Below are positions 8,819 through 16,628 of a stretch of 46,684 nt of DNA, one piece after another; the stretch's first letter is position 1, and the number at the start of each line of letters is the position of its first letter. The position numbers were made by a program, and so were the translations under genes. Origin of the DNA: Oscillospiraceae bacterium. GTDB lineage: Bacteria; Bacillota; Clostridia; Oscillospirales; CAG-382. The stretch spans positions 1-46,684 of the forward strand of contig SVRD01000015.1 of assembly GCA_015064955.1 (NCBI GenBank). The letters run 5' to 3'. A model generated the notes under the pieces. It saw nothing but the letters and a program-made list of their open reading frames with translations, made no database searches and was not told where the DNA came from.

Positions 8819-9970
8819 ATGTATAAGAAATCCGAATTGATCACGGTAATCGCGTTTTGTCTTGTGATCGCTTTGCTTTCCGTCGGATTTATAATTATCC
8901 CCGACAGAGAATTTTCCGAGCAGGAAAACCGTACTCTTCAGCAATTTCCCGAATTTTCCGCCGATAGCTTCTTCTCGGGCGGATTCGGCAAAAGCATCAA
9001 CGTTTATTTTGCCGATCAGTTTCCCCTGCGCGATACATTCGTTACTCTGAAAAGTGCAAGCGAGCTTTCACAGCTCAAGGGTGAAAACAACGGCGTGCTT
9101 TACAGCAAGAGTCAGCTCGCCGTAAAGGATTTTATGGCGTTTCGCTCGGTGGTTTACCCCACTGTCGAGACCGACAGAATTTTCTTCGATTCGGCAGAAG
9201 CACAGCTTCAATCGGTGGCAAGGCTTGCAGACAAGCTCGAAATTCCGCTTTTGACGGTATTGCCGCCGAGAACGATAGATATTGCCGATTCGCGCTTTTC
9301 CTACGACCGCCCCGACGGCGACAGAATTTTCGAGCTGATGAACGGAATTTTGAAAAACGCGGGATATATCGACACGCTTTCGCTTCTCCGCCCGAAATAC
9401 GAGCAGGGCGAATACGTATATTACCGCACCGACCATCACTGGACTACCGAGGGCGCATATCACGTTTACCGTGAGATTATGAAGCAGCTCGGCAGAGAGG
9501 ACTCGATAATCCCCAAGGAAAGCTTTGAGATCGAGCAGATTAACGGATTTTCGGGCACGACTGCGGCAAAGGCAAGCTTCCCGATATATGACAAAGACAT
9601 TCTCGAGATATGGCATCTTCCCGATGACGACGGATATAAAATAACCGCCGACGGCGAAGACTTGGGCGGGTTTTACAGCAGAGAATATCTCGAAACGAGC
9701 GATAAATATTCTGTATTTCTCGACGGTACACACGGTGTTACCGAAATAAAAAAGGTCGGCGAGGACAGAGACACTCTGCTTATCGCCAAGGACTCGTTTG
9801 CAAACTGTCTTATTCCCTTTCTTGCAAGAGAATTCGATATCGTCGCTTTAAATCTTGCGACGAGCAGTCCTATCTCGGCATACGCCGAAATGTATTCCGC
9901 CGATGCGGTGCTGATAGTTTACAATACCGAAAACATCATCACCTCGGGCAATCTCGGTAAAATTAATTAG
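8819..9970 (+). CDS. DHHW family (AlgJ-like) extracytoplasmic protein
   Basis: A 383-residue protein with an N-terminal signal anchor (residues 7-27) and a DHHW-family SGNH-like domain. The signature YYRTDHHWT gives D205, H206, H207 and W208, the putative catalytic Asp-His pair. The nearby KDSFANC segment would carry the serine, as in AlgJ/AlgX-type acetyltransferases and esterases. The stop codon of the MBOAT gene overlaps its ribosome site (TAGGGGGTGA), 13 bases before the ATG, so the genes are coupled. It probably accepts acyl groups delivered by the MBOAT protein and transfers them to a polysaccharide. Confidence 0.87.
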   Translation: MYKKSELITVIAFCLVIALLSVGFIIIPDREFSEQENRTLQQFPEFSADSFFSGGFGKSINVYFADQFPLRDTFVTLKSASELSQLKGENNGVLYSKSQLAVKDFMAFRSVVYPTVETDRIFFDSAEAQLQSVARLADKLEIPLLTVLPPRTIDIADSRFSYDRPDGDRIFELMNGILKNAGYIDTLSLLRPKYEQGEYVYYRTDHHWTTEGAYHVYREIMKQLGREDSIIPKESFEIEQINGFSGTTAAKASFPIYDKDILEIWHLPDDDGYKITADGEDLGGFYSREYLETSDKYSVFLDGTHGVTEIKKVGEDRDTLLIAKDSFANCLIPFLAREFDIVALNLATSSPISAYAEMYSADAVLIVYNTENIITSGNLGKIN

Positions 9971-9995
9971 ATATAAAGACACAACGGAGGTTCTT

Positions 9996-11429
9996 ATGAA
10001 AAAAGCACTTATTTTAGTTACAGTCTTACTTCTTTTGCTAACAACCCTTCTTGCCGCCTGCGGAGACGGCAATACCGAGTCTTCCGAAGCCGTTTCCGGC
10101 AGCTCTGCCGAATCGACAGAGGGCAGCCGCGGAAACGACGGATCCAAATCCGAAAACGATGAGAGCAAGGCAGAAAACAACGAAAGCAAAAACGAAAACA
10201 ACGAAAGCAAAAACGAAAACAACGACGAAAGCAGCAAAAGCGAGCAGAAGGAAGTAGCAAAGCTTCCCACCGAATACGTCGAGGGCGGAATGAATATCGA
10301 GCTTTGCAGCTTCACCGAGGAACCCTATTTCGCGCTTATCGGCAGATGTGAAAACGGCGCAACCGTTACCGGCGAAGCAGGCGGTGAAATAGTTGTTTCG
10401 GAGTCCTATATGGGCTGGTATTCATTGAGACTTCCCTGCAAGGAAAGAACGGTCGACGTGAAGCTCAGCCAATCGGTAAACGGAAAACAAGTCGGCGAGA
10501 CGGTCGAATACACTGTAAAGCCCGCAACCCCCGGTAAAGATATGTGGCCGGTTGTCACGGGCGGTGATTTTCAGTTCTTCTTCAAAAAGATGCTCCCCGA
10601 TTTCAGAGGCGAGAATCTCCCGAACAACGCTTCGCTCAATAATTTGAAGGGCAGAACCAAAAACAAGCTTAATCAGCTCAGACAGAGCAACCCCGACGCA
10701 GAGATCATTTATATGCTCGTTCCCTCTGCGATGAGCGTTTACCCCGAGCTCGTCCCCGCGCAGTACAAGCAGGCAAGCGGCGACACTAAATACGATCTTA
10801 TCGCAAACGCACTCACCGAGGCGGGCGCAACAGTTATTGATATCAAGGGCGCGTTTGAGGAGCACAAGAACGACGAAATGCCGCTTTATTACAAGCTCGA
10901 CAGCCACTGGAGCGATTACGGCGCATTTGTCGCTTATACCGAGCTGTTCAATCATATTATGAAGAAATTCCCCGAAGCAACGGCTCGCCCCGCCGATGAT
11001 TTCGACTGGAATCCCGATTATTACCAAAGCGGCGATATGAGCTATTATCTCGCAAAAAACGCAACAGAGGCTGTCAAGAACCAGCAGAATATAAAGGAAT
11101 TTTCCTATTTCCGCGAATTTCTCTCTGATGTTCCCGATGCGGTTACCAAATTCGACCGCTACGTTTCGAGCAGCAAGCTCACCTATAACGACGTAATGAC
11201 ATATGAAAACTATATAAGCACGGGCAACTCGAAGCTTCCCGACTGTATCGTTCTGCGTGACTCTTATTCGACTCAGATGTACGATATTCTCGCAGAAAGA
11301 ATGAACAACACCCACTACTACGGCATGTGGAACTACACCTGGGACGCACAGTCTATCAAGAGCGAAAGCCCCGATTACGTTATCTATATCGTAGCAGAAT
11401 GGAATCTTGACTCGGTGCTTTACAACTAA
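9996..11429 (+). CDS. Lipoprotein with DHHW-like SGNH acyltransferase domain
   Basis: A 477-residue lipoprotein. The signal peptide has a lipobox LLAACG, followed by a 60-residue Ser/Glu/Asn/Lys-rich linker that includes a tandem ENNESKN repeat, then a beta-rich segment. A second DHHW-type domain follows, with LDSHWSDYG (D302, H304, W305) and a late RDSYSTQM serine motif. It is a paralogue in function of the preceding gene but is anchored by lipid rather than by a helix. CGGAGG lies 6 bases before the ATG. It ends the MBOAT operon, which closes with a terminator at 11439. Likely a second acyltransferase or esterase acting on the same extracellular polymer. Confidence 0.85.
   Translation: MKKALILVTVLLLLLTTLLAACGDGNTESSEAVSGSSAESTEGSRGNDGSKSENDESKAENNESKNENNESKNENNDESSKSEQKEVAKLPTEYVEGGMNIELCSFTEEPYFALIGRCENGATVTGEAGGEIVVSESYMGWYSLRLPCKERTVDVKLSQSVNGKQVGETVEYTVKPATPGKDMWPVVTGGDFQFFFKKMLPDFRGENLPNNASLNNLKGRTKNKLNQLRQSNPDAEIIYMLVPSAMSVYPELVPAQYKQASGDTKYDLIANALTEAGATVIDIKGAFEEHKNDEMPLYYKLDSHWSDYGAFVAYTELFNHIMKKFPEATARPADDFDWNPDYYQSGDMSYYLAKNATEAVKNQQNIKEFSYFREFLSDVPDAVTKFDRYVSSSKLTYNDVMTYENYISTGNSKLPDCIVLRDSYSTQMYDILAERMNNTHYYGMWNYTWDAQSIKSESPDYVIYIVAEWNLDSVLYN
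10173..10226 (+). repeat. 21-bp tandem repeat in the lipoprotein linker
   Basis: The 21-base unit starting GAAAACAACGAAAGC occurs twice exactly (10173-10193, 10194-10214) and then partially (10215-10226). It encodes ENNESKN. The copy number may vary between strains without a frameshift. Confidence 0.8.
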
Positions 11430-11438
11430 ATAAACAAG

Positions 11439-11474
11439 CGATCCGCCGACAAATCTGCCGACGGATCGTTTTTT
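11439..11474 (+). terminator. Intrinsic terminator of the MBOAT operon
   Basis: CGATCCG (11439-11445) pairs with CGGATCG (11462-11468), with extra G-C pairing possible inside, and is followed by TTTTTT (11469-11474). It starts 10 bases after the lipoprotein stop. Confidence 0.85.
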
Positions 11475-11522
11475 CGTATATTTACTTAAATGCCGCATAT
11501 AATAATCCGAGGTGATTATTAT

Positions 11523-11993
11523 ATGAAAATACAATGGAAAAAGCTTATTGTATCTGTCGCGGTACCTTTGGCGGTGGGGCTTATCGCAGGGTGGCTGACC
11601 GCCGATTCGACAGTCTTGTTCAAAACCGTCAACAAGCCTCTACTCGCACCGCCCGCCTGGCTGTTCCCTGTCGCCTGGACGATTCTTTATATTTTGATGG
11701 GAATTGCCTTTTACCGTGTGTGGATCGCGGTAACGACCTATGAAAAGCGCAAGGAAGCCTTTATTTATTACGGGCTTCAGCTGATAGTGAACTTTTTTTG
11801 GCCGATAATCTTTTTTAACCTGAAGGAATTCCTTTTTGCTTTTGTCTGGCTGGTGCTGCTCTGGTGGCTTATCCTTCTGACATACAAAAGATTTTTACGC
11901 ATCGACACTGTTGCGGGCTATTTGCTCATTCCCTATCTCGTCTGGGTGGCTTATGCGGGGTATCTGAATTTCTTTATCTGGTGGCTTAATTAG
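11523..11993 (+). CDS. TspO/MBR family tryptophan-rich sensory protein
   Basis: A 156-residue protein with five transmembrane helices and many tryptophans, the TspO/peripheral benzodiazepine receptor fold. The family signature is present after helix 1: KPLLAPPAWLFPVAWTILY, then MGIAFYRVW. The ATG at 11523 is preceded by GAGGTG; an upstream in-frame ATG at 11490 lacks a ribosome site. TspO proteins bind tetrapyrroles or sterols and are linked to stress responses; the ligand here is unknown. The stop overlaps the end of the convergent phosphoesterase gene by 8 bases. Confidence 0.93.
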   Translation: MKIQWKKLIVSVAVPLAVGLIAGWLTADSTVLFKTVNKPLLAPPAWLFPVAWTILYILMGIAFYRVWIAVTTYEKRKEAFIYYGLQLIVNFFWPIIFFNLKEFLFAFVWLVLLWWLILLTYKRFLRIDTVAGYLLIPYLVWVAYAGYLNFFIWWLN

Positions 11994-13533
11994 ATTTTTT
12001 GCGGCGAATAAGGAAGAAGGCGATTCCGGCAGCGATTGCGGCAACGCCGATTCCTATACCGAGAATCAAGCCGAGCGGAAGCTTGCTTTCGTTCGCGGTA
12101 TCGTCGGCAGGCGCAGACTCCGCTGTTTGAGGAAGCGGGGGTGCATTGGTCGGAATGATAAAGCAGGCGGAGGGAATCTTTTTACCCGTCGAGAAATTAT
12201 AGCCGGTATAAACGATATATTCGCGGTATACGTCGACGGTGTAGCCCTCGCTTCCGTATTCGACTGTGACCTCGTGTCTGCCGTCGAAGCTTCTTACCAT
12301 CGTGCTTTCCTCGCCGTAGCCGCAGGGCTGGCAGTTGGAGCCGATATGAACGGTATGGGCAAATTTTCCGTTTACGTTTGAATAGTTGGCGTTATCGTAA
12401 AAGCTGCAGTGGGTGTGACCCGACATTACGATAACGTCTTTATTATTTTCAAGCAGCTCTTTCAGACGCATTGTCTGGGCAAATTCCTTTTTAAAGGTGA
12501 TGCAGGCACCGTAGCTGCCGTTTGCGATATCGCCTGCGCCGTATTTGAGAAACGGTGCATGAATGATCAGATAAATATTGGTTTCGGTCTTTGAGTATTC
12601 GTTAAGCAGACTCTCGAGCCAATCTATCTGTTCTTTTGAGAAATTATCGTACGCCGCGGTGTCGCCGGGCGCTTTCAGCTCCTGCCACATAAAGATAAAG
12701 AGATTATCGCGCTTGCTCTCGCCTCCGTCAAAGAGAACGTGGTAATAGGGCGAATCCTCATAGGGATGTATCTCGTTATCGCCGGTAAGATATTGAGTGA
12801 ACAGTCCGACGTCGGCGGGAGTGTTTCCGTGGTTGCCCGTGCTTTCATATATTTTCCCGACATCAAAGCCCGAGCCCGAAAGGATCTCGTTGTGCTTTTC
12901 GTACTGAGCCTCTAAATCGGGATTTTCTCCTCTGTCGCCGACAACGTCGCCGGTGATTATGATACAGTCCATATTTCTTTCGGCAAAGAATTTGAGCGAA
13001 TACTCAAGCTTTGCAAACGCGCCTCTGTCATAGGGCTCGTAGTTCATATGGGTATCGGAAAGCGCGCCGAAGCGGAATTCGGGCTCGCCCAAGGACTTGA
13101 ATCGCTTTTCTTCGGAGATCTCGGCGGTTGCGACAGCATCGCTGAGATCGGGGACGGTATCGAGGAATCGGGTCTTGCTTTCAAATACGGCAATCCCCTT
13201 TGCCTCGGGAGGAAGCATCATACCCGCTTTGATCTTTGCTTTGACCTCGCGCCCGTCGTTTACCTTGATCGCGGTTATTTCATCGTAATCGGGCAAAACC
13301 GCACTTCCGTCGGTATAATAAACGAGATAATATCCATCCAAAGCACAGCCGTCGCCGGGGACGACGGTAATTCTGCTTTCGGCAAAACCCGCCTTATCGG
13401 CATCATCGCCGACGAATTCGATTTTTACATTAGTCGGAGTTTCGGTTGCAAGCACGCCGCTCACCTCTGCAATAGTCAAAAATACAAGCATCAGCGCGAT
13501 AAATAACGCGCTTAATCGTTTGGTACGGTTCAT
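11986..13533 (-). CDS. Secreted calcineurin-like metallophosphoesterase with C-terminal anchor
   Basis: A 515-residue surface phosphoesterase. A signal peptide (1-30) and a beta-rich domain are followed by the catalytic domain: GALSDTHMN (D160, H162), IITGDVVGD, STGNHG, IIHAPF and SGHTHC, the standard metal ligands. A C-terminal helix (LILGIGIGVAAIAAGIAFFL) followed by RRKK anchors it. The start at 13533 (MNRTKR) is preferred to 13587 because AAAGGAGG lies upstream and the signal peptide then begins correctly. The consensus promoter is at 13556-13584. Substrate is not evident; together with the nucleotidase and GDPD it suggests surface scavenging of phosphate esters. Confidence 0.9.
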   Translation of the reverse strand: MNRTKRLSALFIALMLVFLTIAEVSGVLATETPTNVKIEFVGDDADKAGFAESRITVVPGDGCALDGYYLVYYTDGSAVLPDYDEITAIKVNDGREVKAKIKAGMMLPPEAKGIAVFESKTRFLDTVPDLSDAVATAEISEEKRFKSLGEPEFRFGALSDTHMNYEPYDRGAFAKLEYSLKFFAERNMDCIIITGDVVGDRGENPDLEAQYEKHNEILSGSGFDVGKIYESTGNHGNTPADVGLFTQYLTGDNEIHPYEDSPYYHVLFDGGESKRDNLFIFMWQELKAPGDTAAYDNFSKEQIDWLESLLNEYSKTETNIYLIIHAPFLKYGAGDIANGSYGACITFKKEFAQTMRLKELLENNKDVIVMSGHTHCSFYDNANYSNVNGKFAHTVHIGSNCQPCGYGEESTMVRSFDGRHEVTVEYGSEGYTVDVYREYIVYTGYNFSTGKKIPSACFIIPTNAPPLPQTAESAPADDTANESKLPLGLILGIGIGVAAIAAGIAFFLIRRKKSN

Positions 13534-13555
13534 AAAACACGCCTCCTTTTTTGTG

Positions 13556-13584
13556 ATTTTACCACAACAAAACAAAAAAGTAAA
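13556..13584 (-). promoter_or_regulatory. Promoter of the surface phosphoesterase
   Basis: On the - strand: TTTACT (complement of 13579-13584), 17 bases, TAAAAT (complement of 13556-13561), followed by AAAGGAGG and the start codon at 13533. Confidence 0.6.
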
Positions 13585-13616
13585 CACTCAAAGAGAAAAC
13601 CGCGCAGGCGAAACAG

Positions 13617-13727
13617 TGTTGTTCTTATCGGAGAATTTGTAATCACACCTGTTTCTGTTAAGAAGAACCGGCATCGCATTTGTATGCACAAATGCACTTG
13701 GGCAGTAGCCCAAACCCACTAACAACA
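13617..13727 (+). ncRNA. Candidate structured RNA
   Basis: TGTTGTT (13617-13623) and AACAACA (13721-13727) can close a multibranch fold. Inside are GCATTTGT-ATGC-ACAAATGC (13676-13695) and TTGGGC-AGTA-GCCCAA (13698-13713), both perfect, and TTCTT/AAGAA pairing over 13622-13666. A terminator-like hairpin follows. The strand is uncertain, since no clear promoter is seen on the + strand. I recognise no known RNA family; resemblance to 6S-like or riboswitch folds is not convincing. Confidence 0.35.
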
Positions 13728-13731
13728 GAAA

Positions 13732-13770
13732 AGAGAAGATTCGTATATTAACGAGTCTTCTCTTTCTTTT
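13732..13770 (+). terminator. Terminator after the candidate RNA
   Basis: AGAGAAGA (13732-13739) pairs with TCTTCTCT (13756-13763), and a further TCG/CGA pair is possible inside. TTCTTTTT follows on the + strand. The - strand side has only a short T-run. Confidence 0.65.
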
Positions 13771-13779
13771 TGTTTGTTA

Positions 13780-13900
13780 AGTGATATTGAAGCCATTCGG
13801 CTTCAGTGATATTCTATTCGCCATAAACTTGCGAAGCAAATATCACTCGGCGTAAGCCGAATAACACTGCGTAGCAATAAAACTCGCCGCAGGCGAATAG
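13780..13900. repeat. Tandem array of small hairpins with conserved 7-nt spacers
   Basis: Five tiny hairpins follow one another: GAAGCC-ATTC-GGCTTC (13789-13804), TTGC-GAA-GCAA (13830-13840), TCGGC-GTAA-GCCGA (13847-13860), TGC-GTA-GCA (13868-13876) and TCGCC-GCA-GGCGA (13884-13896). The last four are separated by related spacers ATATCAC, ATAACAC and ATAAAAC, and AGTGATATT flanks the first on both sides. CTATTCGCC (13814-13822) can also pair with GGCGAATAG (13892-13900), enclosing the array as a cloverleaf. Confidence 0.75.
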
Positions 13901-13955
13901 AACCGGCGTGATACTCCGTTAAGAGTATCACGCCAACCTGCGCGGTTTGGCTTTA

Positions 13956-15224
13956 TCAATAATAATCGCAACGCCATATATCCATTCCGCCCAGAACGAA
14001 CGCCATAACAAACAGAATGAGCATAATGACAAGGTCGCTCTTGGCGTATCTTACTCCGCGGCGGTAGATAGTATATCCGAGTGCGGCGGCACCTGTTATG
14101 AAAATGCCCAATATCACACCCTCGCCCGCGAGAATAAGCATCGTAAGGAACGAGCAAACGGGGATAAACAGTTTGTATCCGAGAATCGTATCGGATATTT
14201 CCTCGGTCTTTTCGGTGGGTCTTGTTCTGAAGATATATACAACACCGAAAACACAGAATACCGCGGCAAGTATCCAGATAACGAGCCAGATATACGTCTG
14301 TGCGCTTTCCCATATCTCCGCGACGTTGTTGGCGTGCTTGCAATCGACAGCGTTTTCGTATTCCGACAGTATCTTTCCGAAAAAGCGCCAGGGCAAAGCC
14401 AAGCTTGACTCAATGTCGTAGTAAGTCGTTGTGTAAAGCATTGGCACCACGATAAACTTGCGGTAGAATTTAGCGTAAAGCTCGAGCACCATCGCAAAAA
14501 GATAAAACGGCAAAACATTCGACACAAGCAGGAAGATCACACCGTCGGCAGCGGAATTTGCAAGGTTGAAGGCAAAGCAGAATACCGAATAGATAACCGT
14601 TCCCGTAAGGATACAGAACAGAAAATGCACCAAAAGGTAATTCAACCCGAGATTGAAAAAGTATCCTTTTAAGAGATTGATTAGGATATTTTGCAGATAT
14701 GCGGCGCAAAACGGAATGAGCACAAGCAAAAGTCCGACAAGATACTGAGCTATACCGAGCGAAACGCGGGATATCGGAAGCGAATAACAGCAATCCAGAT
14801 TGCGCTTCTTTTTCAAAAATGCAAACATCCATATCGGCACGGCAAAGCTGAGTATGCCGAGTACGGTTGCGGGATATCCGAGCAATATCGGAGCATAAAC
14901 GTGTTTTGTAAGTGCGGTCAGCGGAATACGGTAGCGTGTGCCGTAGTCGGTCTCATAGCGGTATTGCTTGAGCGGGTCTTGATCAGCCGGTACGTCGTGA
15001 TCAACATAATGACCGTAGGTTTCGTAATATTCAACACCGGCGGGGCCCTTTTCTATACTGCCGGAAAGGTAAACACCGAGCTCCTCGCAATAATAGCGGG
15101 TGCGGGTTTCCATACCCAATGTGCAGATAAAAAATCCGAAAACAAGCGCGGCGGCAACTATAACAAGAAGCGGACGCGAATAGCTTTTTAACTGGTGGCG
15201 GAAATAGCTTTTCATATTAAGCAT
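13956..15224 (-). CDS. ABC transporter permease (ABC-2 type)
   Basis: A 422-residue membrane protein with about ten hydrophobic segments and a large extracytoplasmic loop after the first helix (residues 35-110), typical of ABC-2 exporter permeases paired with YtrB-like ATPases. Its ATG overlaps the stop of the ATPase gene (TAATG), showing translational coupling. A second Met three codons in is an alternative start. With the GntR regulator and ATPase it forms a YtrAB-like module; in Bacillus such systems are induced by cell-wall antibiotics. Substrate unknown. Confidence 0.85.
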   Translation of the reverse strand: MLNMKSYFRHQLKSYSRPLLVIVAAALVFGFFICTLGMETRTRYYCEELGVYLSGSIEKGPAGVEYYETYGHYVDHDVPADQDPLKQYRYETDYGTRYRIPLTALTKHVYAPILLGYPATVLGILSFAVPIWMFAFLKKKRNLDCCYSLPISRVSLGIAQYLVGLLLVLIPFCAAYLQNILINLLKGYFFNLGLNYLLVHFLFCILTGTVIYSVFCFAFNLANSAADGVIFLLVSNVLPFYLFAMVLELYAKFYRKFIVVPMLYTTTYYDIESSLALPWRFFGKILSEYENAVDCKHANNVAEIWESAQTYIWLVIWILAAVFCVFGVVYIFRTRPTEKTEEISDTILGYKLFIPVCSFLTMLILAGEGVILGIFITGAAALGYTIYRRGVRYAKSDLVIMLILFVMAFVLGGMDIWRCDYY

Positions 15225-16102
15225 TACTGTTCACCCCTTCCCGAGATAATGTCGTGGATAAAGGTCTCCTCGAAGTCAAGCGGCATTTCGTCCATAACCG
15301 CGGGCGAAAGCGCTTCGAGCGAAGTACGCATTTCCTCGGCATCGCCCTCGAGTACTATCGTTACGAAGCGGCTTTTGATATCGAGCGACACGATCGGAAG
15401 CCCGACAAAGCGGTTTTTCGATATTTCCTCGGTAAAGGCAAGCTCGAACTTGCAAAGTCTTGCAACGTGCTCGGCAATACCGCCCTGACTTTTGATAACG
15501 TTGTTGTCGATAAGCGCGAATTTATCGCAGAAATCCTCGAGCTCGCGAAGCGAGTGGCTGGAAATAATAACCGTTGCATTTTCGTTTTCGACAAATTCGA
15601 TGATCGCGTCCTTGAATATCTTTCGTGAGAGCGGGTCGAGCCCGTCGAACGCCTCGTCGAGAAGCATATATTTCGGCTTTACCGCGAGCGCAAGCGCAAT
15701 AAATACCTGACGGCGCATACCCTTTGAAAAGTTACGCATATTGTGCTTGGGGTTTATTCGGTATTCGCCTATCAAACGATCAAAGATTGATTTGTCGATA
15801 TCGGGATAAAGCGCCGCATAAAACTCAAAAAGCTTATTCGGCGTCGATGTCGAGCTGTAATACGGATCGTCGGGAAGGAAGAAAATATCCTTTCGCGTTT
15901 CCTCGCACATCGGGTCGTTTCCGTCGTATTTTACGCAGTTCTTTGAATCGTAAACACCCGAAATAAGTCTTAAAAGCGTGGATTTACCCGCGCCGTTTAT
16001 GCCGACAAGCCCCATTATAGTGCCGTCGGGAATGGTCAGCTCAACGTCCTTCAGCACCTGCTTTGTGCCGAACGAATGAGAAAGCCCCTTGATTTCTATC
16101 AT
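15224..16102 (-). CDS. ABC transporter ATP-binding protein (YtrB-like)
   Basis: A 292-residue ABC ATPase. Walker A GINGAGKST (G34-T42, K40), the signature FSKGM (125-129), Walker B YMLLDE (D149, E150), then the D-loop GLDP and the H-loop histidine in SSHSLRE. The C-terminal 80 residues are the usual accessory domain of drug or peptide exporters. The ATG overlaps the stop of the GntR gene (ATGA), and its own stop overlaps the permease start. It energises the permease encoded next. Confidence 0.95.
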   Translation of the reverse strand: MIEIKGLSHSFGTKQVLKDVELTIPDGTIMGLVGINGAGKSTLLRLISGVYDSKNCVKYDGNDPMCEETRKDIFFLPDDPYYSSTSTPNKLFEFYAALYPDIDKSIFDRLIGEYRINPKHNMRNFSKGMRRQVFIALALAVKPKYMLLDEAFDGLDPLSRKIFKDAIIEFVENENATVIISSHSLRELEDFCDKFALIDNNVIKSQGGIAEHVARLCKFELAFTEEISKNRFVGLPIVSLDIKSRFVTIVLEGDAEEMRTSLEALSPAVMDEMPLDFEETFIHDIISGRGEQ

Positions 16103-16455
16103 TGTTCGTATACCTCCTTTAAAAGCTCCGAAATGGTTTCGAAGGATATTCCGCTTTCCTTCAGCTCGGAAAGTGCCTTTTTCGCCCGTTCGATCTCATT
16201 ACTTCTTTCATTCGGCACGCTTTCATTTAAAAAGGTTACAAACGCACCCTTTTTCAGCACCGAACGAATAAGTCCCTTTTCCTCGAGCAGAGTGTACGCC
16301 CGCTGTACCGTGTTCGGATTCACACCGAGCTCACCCGCGGCAACGCGCACGCTCGGCAGTCGGTCTCCGTCGGAAAGCACGCCCAGCCTTATGAATTTTT
16401 CGTAACGCTCGGCGACCTCAATATAAACGTCGCGCTTGCCCGAAATCTTTTTCAA
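16099..16455 (-). CDS. GntR family transcriptional regulator (YtrA subfamily)
   Basis: A 118-residue regulator: a GntR winged helix (GDRLPSVRVAAGELGVNPNT, then VQRAYTLLEEKGL) and a short helical tail, as in YtrA-type repressors that lack an effector domain. The start is TTG, preceded by AAGGAGGAG at good spacing. It is the first gene of the operon regulator-ATPase-permease. The promoter and a 4 x 9-bp direct repeat lie just upstream, which fits autorepression; the repeat starts at the -10 box. Confidence 0.92.
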   Translation of the reverse strand: MKKISGKRDVYIEVAERYEKFIRLGVLSDGDRLPSVRVAAGELGVNPNTVQRAYTLLEEKGLIRSVLKKGAFVTFLNESVPNERSNEIERAKKALSELKESGISFETISELLKEVYEQ

Positions 16456-16472
16456 TCGACCTCTCCTCCTTC

Positions 16473-16508
16473 ACTCTGTATTATCTGTATTAACTGTGTC
16501 AACTGTAT
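16473..16508 (-). promoter_or_regulatory. Four tandem 9-bp repeats, candidate GntR operator
   Basis: On the - strand four consecutive 9-mers read ATACAGTTG, ACACAGTTA, ATACAGATA and ATACAGAGT. They begin at the last two bases of the -10 box and end before the ribosome site, so a bound repressor would block transcription. Confidence 0.6.
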
Positions 16509-16535
16509 TATAACAAGCCATACCCCCTTTGTCAA
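16507..16535 (-). promoter_or_regulatory. Consensus promoter of the GntR-ABC operon
   Basis: On the - strand: TTGACA (complement of 16530-16535), 17 bases, TATAAT (complement of 16507-16512). A perfect consensus, so the operon should be strong unless repressed. Confidence 0.85.
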
Positions 16536-16578
16536 TAGCTTTATAACTAATATTTTAGGGCTCTTTGTTTGCTTCTTG

Positions 16579-16608
16579 TTGACAAACGTTTGTTCGGTAT
16601 GCTATACT
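16579..16608 (+). promoter_or_regulatory. Promoter with overlapping ACAAACGTTTGT palindrome
   Basis: TTGACA (16579-16584), 18 bases, TATACT (16603-16608). The perfect 12-bp palindrome ACAAACGTTTGT at 16582-16593 overlaps the -35 and spacer, a repressor-like position. The same half-site word recurs before the DeoR gene. Confidence 0.65.
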
Positions 16609-16628
16609 TCATCGGAGGAGTTGATTTT

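Larger units (their letters stand above)
13597..13948. repeat. 352-bp intergenic element with 12-bp terminal inverted repeats
   Basis: AAACCGCGCAGG at 13597-13608 is exactly the reverse complement of CCTGCGCGGTTT at 13937-13948. The interval holds no gene, but contains an RNA-like fold, a terminator, a hairpin array and a perfect 12-bp hairpin (13905-13916 / 13923-13934). This layout suits a non-autonomous interspersed repeat (MITE-like) or a structured RNA locus. No target-site duplication is obvious. Confidence 0.5.

Noticed and set aside
13617-13727. 6S RNA
   Set aside because: The fold is too short and lacks the large central bubble between two long stems.
13780-13900. CRISPR array
   Set aside because: The repeats are hairpins of different sequence with 7-nt spacers; no equal direct repeats with 30-nt spacers and no cas genes.
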